DNA of 5,370 nucleotides from Claveliimonas stercoravium (GTDB lineage Bacteria > Bacillota > Clostridia > Lachnospirales > Lachnospiraceae): assembly GCA_019117345.1 (NCBI GenBank), contig DWZW01000097.1:1-5370 (forward strand). Reading direction: 5' to 3'. Within the stretch, counting starts at the first letter, position 1, and each line of letters begins with the position of its first letter. The position numbers and the translations under genes are program-made. The notes under the pieces are model-generated. The model was not told where the DNA came from, searched no databases, and saw nothing but the letters and a program-made list of their open reading frames with translations. Shown in pieces: positions 1 through 4,881 of this stretch.

Positions 1-201
1 TGTTTTATCCTGCAGAAGTATGACGGCAGGCTGCGGATCACCACAAGAGGGGTGGGGCACGGCCTGGGGCTGTCCCAGTACACGGCCAACGAGATGGCAA
101 AGGAGGGGAAGGACGTGTCGGAAATCCTGCAGTATTTTTTTGAAGGGACCGAGATAAGAGAGGTGGCAGAAATCGTTACAAATTCCCGGGATACAGAATA
201 A
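1..201 (+). CDS. spoIID: Stage II sporulation protein D (SpoIID), C-terminal end only
   Basis: The window opens inside an in-frame coding region whose last 66 residues are visible before a TAA at 199-201. They contain the SpoIID/LytB-type C-terminal signature: GVGHGLGLSQY, then a TANEMAKEG segment, then EILQYFFEGTEI. SpoIID is a lytic transglycosylase of the engulfment machinery. It acts on peptidoglycan in the septal and engulfing mother-cell membrane together with SpoIIP and SpoIIM. That role is family knowledge; the catalytic N-terminal part lies outside the window. The gene sits directly upstream of spoIIQ, an order also known in Clostridioides difficile, which supports both calls. The start is not visible. 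Confidence 0.9.
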   Translation, partial: CFILQKYDGRLRITTRGVGHGLGLSQYTANEMAKEGKDVSEILQYFFEGTEIREVAEIVTNSRDTE

Positions 202-225
202 TGCACCCTGCTTCTGGCAAAAATA
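196..225 (+). promoter_or_regulatory. Putative sigma-F-type (forespore) promoter of spoIIQ
   Basis: GAATA at 196-200 matches the sigma-F -35 consensus GYWTA at four of five positions. After 15 bp, GGCAAAAATA at 216-225 fits the sigma-F -10 consensus GGNRANANTW at every position. The -35 overlaps the spoIID stop codon. Because spoIIQ is a known forespore gene and spoIID a mother-cell gene, an internal forespore promoter is expected here. The predicted transcript start near 231-233 would leave a leader of only about 12 nt before ATG 244. Sigma-F and sigma-G recognise similar sequences, so sigma-G use is also possible. Confidence 0.65.
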
Positions 226-230
226 TAGCC

Positions 231-239
231 AGAGGTGAT
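231..239 (+). promoter_or_regulatory. Ribosome binding site that fixes the spoIIQ start
   Basis: AGAGGTGAT is an extended Shine-Dalgarno sequence. Three in-frame starts follow closely: GTG 235, ATG 238 and ATG 244. The first two lie inside this site. Only ATG 244 has a workable spacing, about 8 nt after AGAGG, so the longer readings starting at 235 or 238 are unlikely. Confidence 0.7.
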
Positions 240-243
240 GAAT

Positions 244-1044
244 ATGAATAAGAGACAGAAGCCCTCAAAATCCAGGAGAGGAGCAGGCATTACCCTCGCT
301 GTGTGCTTTGTGGCTGCCGCGGTCATGGTGGGAACATATACACTACGGAACTATCAGGAAGCGAAGCGGCAGGAGCAGGCCCTGGCAGAGGAAAATGCGG
401 ACACAAAGGAGAAGGAGAGCCAGGAGGAGGCGGGCAGCAGCCTGGTCATCAACACCGAGGAGGACCCGGCAGACGGAGCGGCTGCGGAAGAGACACGGGA
501 CAGCGGGACACAGGACGCCGCGGGTGAGGCCGCAGAAGGCCAGCCCGGCGTGACAGATACATCTCAGGGGACGCCGTCCGGGGATACGTCCTCCTACCAG
601 ACCTCCGGGAGTGCCGGAAATGTGGATTTCAATGGAGAGAGCATACTTCTGTGGCCGGTGGATGGAAATTTGATCATGAACTACAGCATGGACAAGACTG
701 TCTACTTTTCCACCCTGGACCAGTACAAGTATAATCCGGCGCTTATCATATCCGGCGCAGAGGGAGACCAGGTGATCAGCTCCACCACGGGAATCGTGAA
801 ATCCATTGACGAGAGCGCCCAGACAGGCACCACTGTCAATATCGATATCGGAAATGGCTATGAGCTGTTCTACGGGCAGCTGAAGGATGTGACAGTCAGC
901 ACAGGGGACTATGTGGAGGCGAAGACAGTCATCGGCTACGTGGCGCAGCCCACAAAATACTACAGCGTAGAGGGATGCAATGTATATTTTGAGATGAGAA
1001 AGGACGGACAGCCGGTCAATCCCATGGACTACATGGCCGACTGA
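244..1044 (+). CDS. spoIIQ: SpoIIQ-like engulfment/channel protein with degenerate LytM (M23) domain
   Basis: This 266-residue protein has a basic N-terminus, one membrane segment at about 15-33, a long acidic low-complexity linker (about 40-130, rich in E, D, A, G, T), and a C-terminal LytM/M23-like domain from about W137 to the end. SpoIIQ is made in the forespore. It projects into the intermembrane space and binds SpoIIIAH, forming the engulfment ratchet and the feeding-tube channel. The M23 fold is recognisable from WPVDG, G183-V185, the GNGYELFYGQL segment, VSTGDYVEAKTVIGYV and the NVYFE strand. Every metal or catalytic position is replaced: the HxxxD pair reads N164 and I168, YxH reads Y210-G-Q212, and HxH reads N246-V-Y248. 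It should therefore be structural only. Its place after spoIID supports the name; distant M23 paralogues are the alternative. Confidence 0.87.
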   Translation: MNKRQKPSKSRRGAGITLAVCFVAAAVMVGTYTLRNYQEAKRQEQALAEENADTKEKESQEEAGSSLVINTEEDPADGAAAEETRDSGTQDAAGEAAEGQPGVTDTSQGTPSGDTSSYQTSGSAGNVDFNGESILLWPVDGNLIMNYSMDKTVYFSTLDQYKYNPALIISGAEGDQVISSTTGIVKSIDESAQTGTTVNIDIGNGYELFYGQLKDVTVSTGDYVEAKTVIGYVAQPTKYYSVEGCNVYFEMRKDGQPVNPMDYMAD

Positions 1045-1079
1045 GAGGGGGTTGGCCGAGACCGCCGGGAGCAGCTGAA

Positions 1080-1107
1080 AGGGACGCCGGGAGAGCGTCC
1101 CTCTTTT
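1080..1107 (+). terminator. Rho-independent terminator after spoIIQ
   Basis: GGGACGC (1081-1087) pairs perfectly with GCGTCCC (1095-1101) around a 7-nt loop. A1080-T1102 extends the stem to 8 bp, and TCTTTT follows. It begins 36 bp after the spoIIQ stop and separates the sporulation transcript from the next gene. Confidence 0.9.
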
Positions 1108-1112
1108 GTGTC

Positions 1113-1142
1113 TTGCCAGCAAAGCACTGCTTCCGCTATAAT
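1113..1142 (+). promoter_or_regulatory. Sigma-A promoter for the GIY-YIG gene
   Basis: TTGCCA (1113-1118) lies 18 bp upstream of a perfect TATAAT (1137-1142), immediately after the spoIIQ terminator. Transcription should start near 1149. This excludes the GTG at 1108 as a start codon for the downstream gene and places the DnaA-box cluster at roughly +41 to +113. Confidence 0.8.
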
Positions 1143-1189
1143 AAAAAACAGTGGAAGGCTGGGGCAGAATGGAAAATCCAGTCGAAGGA

Positions 1190-1262
1190 TGGGGATAACT
1201 TGTGCAATGATTGTGGATAAAGTGGATAACTATGTGGATAATCCGGAAAAGCCTGTGGATAA
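1190..1262 (+). repeat. Cluster of DnaA-box-like repeats (TGTGGATAA), about 21-bp spacing
   Basis: Three exact copies of TGTGGATAA, the complement of the DnaA box TTATCCACA, lie at 1212-1220, 1233-1241 and 1254-1262. One-mismatch copies are AGTGGATAA at 1221-1229 and TGGGGATAA at 1190-1198. All five face the same way. Leaving out the 1221 copy, starts are 22, 21 and 21 bp apart, which is two helical turns. The copies fall in the leader or N-terminal codons of the GIY-YIG gene, where GTG-GAT-AA reads as the repeated tripeptide VDK/VDN. DnaA binding is inferred from sequence only. Confidence 0.75.
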
Positions 1263-1521
1263 AATGGGAAAAGGCAACTGTACATACATCGTAAAGTGCA
1301 GGGACGGCAGCCTCTATACCGGCTGGACCAATGACCTGGAAAAGAGGCTCAGGGCTCACAACGAGGGGAGAGGGGCCAAGTATACAAAGAGCCGCAGGCC
1401 GGTCACCCTTGTCCACTGTGAAGTTTTCGGGACAAAGGAGGAGGCCATGCGGCGTGAATACGAGATAAAGCATATGTCCAGGAAGGAGAAGGAAAAGCTT
1501 ATAACACAAAAGCGTACATGA
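1207..1521 (+). CDS. Small GIY-YIG nuclease-domain protein (UPF0213/YhbQ-like)
   Basis: From ATG 1207 the product is 104 residues. The GIY-YIG core starts at NCTYIVKC, with LYTGWTN as the YIG motif, the helix KRLRAHNEGRGAKYT carrying the expected arginine, and AMRREYEIK carrying the expected metal-binding glutamate. A lysine-rich SRKEKEKLI tail ends the protein. This matches the short single-domain UPF0213 family; cellular substrates are poorly defined. The start is uncertain. GTG 1108 lies upstream of the promoter, and ATG 1189, 1207 and 1264 all lack a good ribosome site. ATG 1264 gives an 85-residue protein that is almost only the domain and would leave the DnaA-box repeats untranslated. 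From 1207 the N-terminus contains the repeats as VDK/VDN units. The last 23 bases overlap the opposing trhA-like gene. Confidence 0.82.
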   Translation: MIVDKVDNYVDNPEKPVDKMGKGNCTYIVKCRDGSLYTGWTNDLEKRLRAHNEGRGAKYTKSRRPVTLVHCEVFGTKEEAMRREYEIKHMSRKEKEKLITQKRT

Positions 1522-2161
1522 CTACAAAGTGGCAGGCGCTTCCGGCCATCACAAAGAGATGGAAAATCTCGTGGCTCCCAAAATATTTGTGCTTTCCGTT
1601 AAAGATAGGGAGCTTCAGGGCGTAGATGACACCGCCGATAGTGTAGATGATACCCCCGGCCAGGAGCCAGCCAAAGGCCGCCGGTGACATGGAGTTGAGG
1701 ATCTGTGTAAAAGCCAGTACACAGGTCCACCCCATACCGATGTAAAGCACGGAGGATACCCACTTGGGACAGTATACCCAGAAGGCCTTCAGGACAATGC
1801 CCAGGATGGCGATACCCCACACAATGGAAAGCAGGAGGATGCCGGTACGGTTCCTGAGGACCAGAAGGCAGATGGGAGTGTAGCTTCCTGCTATGAGGAC
1901 AAAGATCATCATATGGTCTATCTTCTTCAATATCGTATTTACTTTTCTGGAACGGTCAAACGTGTGGTATGTGGTGCTGGCCGCATAGAGGAGGATGAGG
2001 CTCACCGCATAGACCGCTATGGATATCACATAAATCCTGCTGGGCTCGTGCATTGCCTTTATGAGAAGGGGAACGGCAGCGAAAATGGCCATCAGCATAC
2101 CGATAAAATGTGTGATCGCGCTTCCAGGATCTTTTACATGTGTCTTGATCATCTGTGTCAT
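1499..2161 (-). CDS. trhA: Hemolysin III / TrhA family (PAQR-type) membrane protein
   Basis: This 220-residue protein is very hydrophobic and consistent with seven membrane helices, the usual size for the bacterial hemolysin III family in the PAQR superfamily. Family motifs are visible: S62-TTY-H66 after an early helix, KIDHMMIFVLIAGSYTP at 80-96, and SHEIFHLF at 196-203. By analogy with adiponectin receptors, H66, D82, H197 and H201 are the likely zinc ligands. The family has been linked to membrane lipid or fluidity homeostasis; true haemolysin activity is doubtful. The start is well supported: AGGAGGT lies 6 nt upstream, at 2168-2174 on this strand. The gene is convergent with the GIY-YIG gene and shares 23 bp with it, with no terminator between them. 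Confidence 0.9.
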   Translation of the reverse strand: MTQMIKTHVKDPGSAITHFIGMLMAIFAAVPLLIKAMHEPSRIYVISIAVYAVSLILLYAASTTYHTFDRSRKVNTILKKIDHMMIFVLIAGSYTPICLLVLRNRTGILLLSIVWGIAILGIVLKAFWVYCPKWVSSVLYIGMGWTCVLAFTQILNSMSPAAFGWLLAGGIIYTIGGVIYALKLPIFNGKHKYFGSHEIFHLFVMAGSACHFVVMYAFVL

Positions 2162-2195
2162 AACTATACCTCCTAGAAATTGATGTTATTAAAAG

Positions 2196-2210
2196 TAGTT
2201 TTCAAAACTA
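2196..2210. repeat. 15-bp palindrome in the trhA leader, candidate operator
   Basis: TAGTTTT-C-AAAACTA is a perfect inverted repeat with 7-bp arms around one base. It lies just downstream of the predicted trhA transcription start. That position would suit a repressor site, but no regulator can be named from the sequence. Confidence 0.45.
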
Positions 2211-2227
2211 TATCGATGCTTATATAC

Positions 2228-2255
2228 ATTATACCCCCTCATGTGAAAAAAGCAA
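2228..2255 (-). promoter_or_regulatory. Probable sigma-A promoter of the trhA-like gene
   Basis: On the minus strand a perfect TATAAT occupies 2233-2228. It is preceded after 16 bp by TTGCTT (2255-2250), a weak -35 match. The predicted start near 2221 gives a leader of about 60 nt before the ATG at 2161. The exact -10 is the main support. Confidence 0.6.
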
Positions 2256-2321
2256 CAGAAGAAATACGAAATTTTTTCTTAAATCCATAACTGGTATGAT
2301 TAAAAAAATCAAAACTGGATG

Positions 2322-2350
2322 TTTATATGAAGCCAGACCGGTGCTATCAT
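2322..2350 (+). promoter_or_regulatory. Likely promoter of the ECF S-component gene
   Basis: TATCAT at 2345-2350 is preceded by the extended -10 dinucleotide TG (2342-2343). TTTATA at 2322-2327 stands 17 bp upstream as a four-of-six -35. The start codon is 33 bp downstream, with AAGGAAG at 2369-2375 as the ribosome binding site. The short leader leaves no space for a riboswitch downstream of this promoter. Confidence 0.5.
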
Positions 2351-2382
2351 AGACATACGATATAAGGAAAGGAAGTAATCGT

Positions 2383-3000
2383 ATGGAACAGAGAAATCAG
2401 ACAGTCATGAAACTTGCTCAGACGGCTATACTTGCCGCTCTGTGCTACGTGTCATTTACCTATCTTCAGATAAAGATCCCCATGCCGGGAGGAGATGCCA
2501 CCTCCCTTCATATAGGAAATGCCTTCTGTGTGCTGGGAGCCCTTCTCCTGGGCGGATGGTACGGAGGGCTGGCAGGCGCCATCGGGATGGGAATTGCGGA
2601 TATCATGGACCCCATCTACATAACCGGAGCGCCCAAGACCTTCCTGCTGAAGCTGTGCATCGGGCTCATCACAGGGCTGGTCGCTCACAGGATCGCCAGG
2701 ATAAATGAGAGCAGCGACAAAGCGTACGTGGCAAAATGGAGCACCATAGCGGCCGTGGCAGGACTTGGATTTAATGTGGTCGCTGACCCGGTGGTGGGAT
2801 ACTTTTATAAGATGTACATTCTGGGGCAGCCCCAGCAGATGGCGGAAGTGCTGGCAAAGTGGAGCACGGCGGCAACCTTTGTGAATGCGATCGTCTCCAC
2901 GGTCCTTGTGTCCTTCCTGTACAATGCGGTGCGGCCTGTCCTCCTTCGCAGCGGTCTTTTGTCCGGCGAGAACAGACACACCCGTCCCATGGCTCAGTAG
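2383..3000 (+). CDS. ECF transporter substrate-binding S component, substrate unknown
   Basis: This 205-residue integral membrane protein has about six hydrophobic segments, the typical size and topology of an energy-coupling-factor S component. The first helix contains A15-xxx-A19, the AxxxA type of motif used by S components to dock on EcfT. The stretch SLHIGNAFCVLGALLLGGWYGGLAG, then GMGIADIMDP and APKTFLLKLCIGLITG, resembles the riboflavin-transporter-like S family (ECF-ribofla_trS, formerly DUF1393). That family includes members for several vitamins, so no substrate is assigned. No ecfA or ecfT genes adjoin it, consistent with group II systems that share an energising module encoded elsewhere. 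The start has AAGGAAG 7 nt upstream. A bidirectional terminator follows the gene. Confidence 0.82.
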   Translation: MEQRNQTVMKLAQTAILAALCYVSFTYLQIKIPMPGGDATSLHIGNAFCVLGALLLGGWYGGLAGAIGMGIADIMDPIYITGAPKTFLLKLCIGLITGLVAHRIARINESSDKAYVAKWSTIAAVAGLGFNVVADPVVGYFYKMYILGQPQQMAEVLAKWSTAATFVNAIVSTVLVSFLYNAVRPVLLRSGLLSGENRHTRPMAQ

Positions 3001-3031
3001 TCTGCTATAATAGAAGACAGAGGACAGACGA

Positions 3032-3077
3032 AAAGGGCGCCCGCCCGGAGACTCAGGTCTCCGGGGCAGGCGCCTTT
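3032..3077. terminator. Bidirectional terminator between the ECF S gene and rbr
   Basis: An inner perfect 9-bp stem, CCCGGAGAC (3044-3052) with GTCTCCGGG (3057-3065), has a TCAG loop. It is extended by an outer GGCGCC (3036-3041) / GGCGCC (3069-3074) stem across a small internal loop. AAAAG on the left gives a CTTTT tract for minus-strand transcripts, and TTT on the right serves the plus strand. It lies between convergent genes and should end both; the U tract is better for rbr. Confidence 0.88.
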
Positions 3078-3098
3078 CCTGTCGCTTCAGTTCTCTTT

Positions 3099-3635
3099 TT
3101 AGTAGTTCTCAGCCTTTCTCTCAAAGTAAGCCCTCGGATGATTGCATACCGGGCATACTTCCGGCGCTTCCTCGCCGTAGTAGATGAAGCCGCAGTTGCC
3201 GCATTTCCATCCAAGAGGAGCCTCGCCCTTGAAGGTCTCGCCTGCCAGGTAGTGCTCAAGGAGTCTCTTGTAGCGGGCCTCGTGGGCAGCCTCTACTCTT
3301 GCAACGCCCTCGAATTTTTCAGCCAGCTCTTCAAAGCCTTCCTCCCGGGCTTCCTCGGCCATGCGCTTGTACATGTCTGTCCACTCGTAGTTCTCGCCCT
3401 CAGCGGCATCCTTCAGGTTCTCGGCAGTGTCGCCGATGCCGTGGAATTCCTTGAACCACATTTTTGCGTGCTCCTTCTCCTGGTTTGCAGTCTCCTCAAA
3501 AATGTTTGCCATCTGTACAAAGCCTGCTTTTCTGGCAGCGCTTGCATAGTAAGTATATTTGTTGCGGGCCTGTGACTCGCCTGAGAATGCTTCCATAAGG
3601 TTCTTTTCTGTTTTGGTTCCTGCGTATTTGGACAT
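3099..3635 (-). CDS. rbr: Rubrerythrin (peroxide reductase, classical domain order)
   Basis: This 178-residue protein has an N-terminal ferritin-like four-helix diiron domain and a C-terminal rubredoxin domain. Candidate diiron ligands are E20 in SGESQARN, E53 and H56 in QEKEH, E81 and E84 in the third helix, and E115 and H118 in VEAAHEARY. The rubredoxin site is C145-xx-C148 and C161-xx-C164. Rubrerythrin reduces hydrogen peroxide to water in the cytoplasm of anaerobes, taking electrons through the rubredoxin centre. The start has AGGAGGG 7 nt upstream (3643-3649). It lies downstream of, and in line with, the reverse rubrerythrin gene but is separated from it by a hairpin. Its own promoter is weak, with TATACT at 3657-3652 and no clear -35, so some expression may come from readthrough. 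Confidence 0.97.
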   Translation of the reverse strand: MSKYAGTKTEKNLMEAFSGESQARNKYTYYASAARKAGFVQMANIFEETANQEKEHAKMWFKEFHGIGDTAENLKDAAEGENYEWTDMYKRMAEEAREEGFEELAEKFEGVARVEAAHEARYKRLLEHYLAGETFKGEAPLGWKCGNCGFIYYGEEAPEVCPVCNHPRAYFERKAENY

Positions 3636-3663
3636 ATTTTTTCCCTCCTGTAGTATAAGTTAA

Positions 3664-3692
3664 GTGAAATAAAAGTGCTATTTGTGAAATAA
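3664..3692. repeat. Direct repeat GTGAAATAA upstream of rbr
   Basis: GTGAAATAA occurs at 3664-3672 and again at 3684-3692, exactly 20 bp start to start. On the rbr strand this reads TTATTTCAC twice, just upstream of the TATACT -10-like hexamer. The spacing of two helical turns suggests paired half-sites for a regulator. It does not match the PerR box well. The second copy runs into the preceding terminator stem. Confidence 0.4.
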
Positions 3693-3724
3693 GGCTTGCA
3701 GAACTGTCATCCTGCAAGCCTTGT
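3689..3724 (-). terminator. Hairpin terminator after reverse rubrerythrin
   Basis: AAGGCTTGCAG (3691-3701) pairs over 11 bp with CTGCAAGCCTT (3712-3722) around a 10-nt loop. On the minus strand it is followed by ATTTCACAAAT, a poor U tract. It probably terminates the reverse rubrerythrin transcript only in part, which would let rbr be co-transcribed. Confidence 0.7.
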
Positions 3725-3779
3725 GTAAGCGTCTGTCTGTGACGACAATATGATCGATCTGTATGGCCGGAGCGTTATC

Positions 3780-4322
3780 TTAGCCAAAGTATCTCTTGAG
3801 GAGTCCCTCGAAAGCTTTTCCGTGACGAGCCTCGTCTCTTGCCATCTCGTGAACTGTGTCATGGATCGCGTCAAGATTTGCGGCCTTTGCACGTTTTGCA
3901 AGATCAAATTTTCCGGCTGTAGCGCCGTTCTCAGCGTCTACACGCATCTCAAGGTTCTTCTTTGTGCTGTCTGTGACAACCTCGCCCAGAAGCTCTGCAA
4001 ATTTAGCAGCATGCTCTGCCTCTTCCCAGGCAGCCTTCTCCCAGTAAAGGCCAATCTCCGGATAACCCTCTCTGTGAGCAACTCTGGCCATTGCCAGATA
4101 CATACCAACCTCAGAGCACTCGCCCTCAAAGTTAGCGCGAAGGTCTGCAAGGATGTCCTCGCTTACGCCCTGTGCAACGCCTACAACGTGCTCAGCAGCC
4201 CACTCTCTGTCTCCTGTCTGCTCTTTGAATTTCTCAGCAGGTGCATGACAGACCGGACACTCAGCCGGAGCTGCCTCTCCCTCGTAAACATAGCCACATA
4301 CTGTACAAACAAATTTTTTCAT
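3780..4322 (-). CDS. Reverse rubrerythrin (N-terminal rubredoxin plus diiron domain)
   Basis: This 180-residue protein has the domain order opposite to its neighbour. The rubredoxin domain comes first, with C6-xx-C9 and C22-xx-C25, followed by a ferritin-like domain from about 50 to the end. Candidate diiron ligands are E68 in FEGECSE, E101 and H104 in EEAEH, E131 in DAENGAT, and E164 and H167 in DEARH. Reverse rubrerythrins of clostridia act in NADH-linked peroxide (and oxygen) reduction, often annotated as NADH peroxidase; the electron donor partner is not in this window. Translation starts at the ATG 9 nt after AAAGGAAG. The gene lies directly downstream of perR, with its own promoter and an operator-like palindrome. 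There is no terminator between them, so readthrough from perR is possible. Confidence 0.95.
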   Translation of the reverse strand: MKKFVCTVCGYVYEGEAAPAECPVCHAPAEKFKEQTGDREWAAEHVVGVAQGVSEDILADLRANFEGECSEVGMYLAMARVAHREGYPEIGLYWEKAAWEEAEHAAKFAELLGEVVTDSTKKNLEMRVDAENGATAGKFDLAKRAKAANLDAIHDTVHEMARDEARHGKAFEGLLKRYFG

Positions 4323-4355
4323 GATCTTCTACTTCCTTTCTTTATTTTTTATTTT

Positions 4356-4384
4356 TTAATATCAGTAATTGTTACTGATATTAA
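4356..4384. promoter_or_regulatory. Perfect 29-bp inverted repeat, candidate PerR operator of reverse rubrerythrin
   Basis: TTAATATCAGTAA (4356-4368) and its exact reverse complement TTACTGATATTAA (4372-4384) flank the 3-bp centre TTG. The repeat overlaps the end of the -10 and covers the predicted transcription start, a classic repressor position. Its core TAATTGTTACTG (4366-4377) matches 10 of 12 bases of TAATGATTACTG in the perR operator. Assignment to PerR is inferred from this and from the neighbouring regulator. It could also fold as an RNA hairpin, but it has no U tract on the gene strand. Confidence 0.7.
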
Positions 4385-4411
4385 TTTACACCTTTATACT
4401 CTGCTTGTCAA
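4383..4411 (-). promoter_or_regulatory. Sigma-A promoter of reverse rubrerythrin
   Basis: On the minus strand a perfect TTGACA (4411-4406) is followed after 17 bp by TAAATT (4388-4383), a four-of-six -10. The -35 begins 3 bases past the perR stop codon. The start site near 4377 lies inside the 29-bp inverted repeat. Confidence 0.75.
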
Positions 4412-4414
4412 CAC

Positions 4415-4810
4415 CTATTTTGTATTCTTTTTTAAACAATCGCCACAGGTTCCGTAGAACAGAGCCGTGTGATGGTCTATACATCCATCAAAACACTTTT
4501 CGGCAAGTTTGTCAATGGAATCTAAGGGGTTCATCTTCAAATCTATCACCCTGCCGCAGGAGGTACATATTACATGATAATGCGGACTGGTCACCGCATC
4601 AAATCGGTCGCCGCCGTCCGGTGTTGTGATCTTTATGATCTCTCCGATGTCGGCGAGCAGGTTCAGATTGCGGTAGACTGTTCCCAGACTGATGCGGGGA
4701 AATTCTTCGCGCACATGCATGTAGACAGTGTCAGCGGTAGGATGTTCTTTTGTGCCTGTAAGAAATTCCTTGATAGCCTCCCTCTGCCGGCTGTATTTCA
4801 GAGTTGCCAT
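4415..4810 (-). CDS. perR: PerR peroxide-sensing repressor (Fur family)
   Basis: This 131-residue protein has an N-terminal winged helix (about 1-75, recognition region ISLGTVYRNLNLL) and a C-terminal metal-binding dimerisation domain. All five regulatory-metal ligands of Bacillus PerR have counterparts: H23 in HPTAD, D71 in RFDAVTS, H77 and H79 in HYH, and D97 in PLDSID. Aspartate at the last position favours PerR over Fur. The structural zinc site is C82-xx-C85 and C122-xx-C125. In the family, iron-catalysed oxidation of the histidines equivalent to H23 and H77 releases DNA. The start is set by AAGGAGG (4818-4824) 7 nt before ATG 4810; an in-frame ATG at 4858 would add 16 unlikely residues. 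Downstream lie two rubrerythrins, typical PerR targets. Confidence 0.93.
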   Translation of the reverse strand: MATLKYSRQREAIKEFLTGTKEHPTADTVYMHVREEFPRISLGTVYRNLNLLADIGEIIKITTPDGGDRFDAVTSPHYHVICTSCGRVIDLKMNPLDSIDKLAEKCFDGCIDHHTALFYGTCGDCLKKNTK

Positions 4811-4862
4811 ATGCCAGCCTCCTTCCTGTATAAATTTGTAAAATGCTCCAGCAGTCAATGAT

Positions 4863-4881
4863 AATAATGATAATGATTACT
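4863..4881. promoter_or_regulatory. Fur/PerR-type operator at the perR promoter
   Basis: This 19-bp stretch matches the classical Fur box GATAATGATAATCATTATC at 15 of 19 positions, including the run ATAATGATAAT. It is a looser match to the PerR box TTATAATNATTATAA. It lies just past the predicted perR start site, a position for autorepression. The adjoining TAATGATTACTG (4871-4882) is nearly repeated in the reverse rubrerythrin operator. Confidence 0.7.

Noticed and set aside
1190..1262. Chromosomal replication origin (oriC)
   Set aside because: DnaA boxes are present, but no dnaA, dnaN, rpmH or gidA-type genes and no extended AT-rich unwinding region adjoin them. A regulatory or titration role fits better.
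343..1509. 388-residue minus-strand open frame opposite spoIIQ and the GIY-YIG gene
   Set aside because: It is antisense to two well-supported genes, has no ribosome site, shows no recognisable domain and crosses a terminator and promoter. It arises from codon bias on the other strand.
2162..2382. Riboswitch or BirA operator upstream of the ECF S component
   Set aside because: I see no conserved vitamin-riboswitch core and no TGTTAAC-type BirA palindrome. The predicted leader is only about 25 nt. The short AAAC/GTTT repeat near 2312 is too weak to report.
2859..3575. 238-residue plus-strand frame over the ECF S gene end and rbr
   Set aside because: It runs through the bidirectional terminator and antisense to rubrerythrin, with a composition typical of a mirror frame.
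3750..4457. 235-residue plus-strand frame antisense to reverse rubrerythrin
   Set aside because: The cysteine- and serine-rich translation mirrors the real gene's codons. It also crosses the operator and promoter on the other strand, and no ribosome site precedes it.
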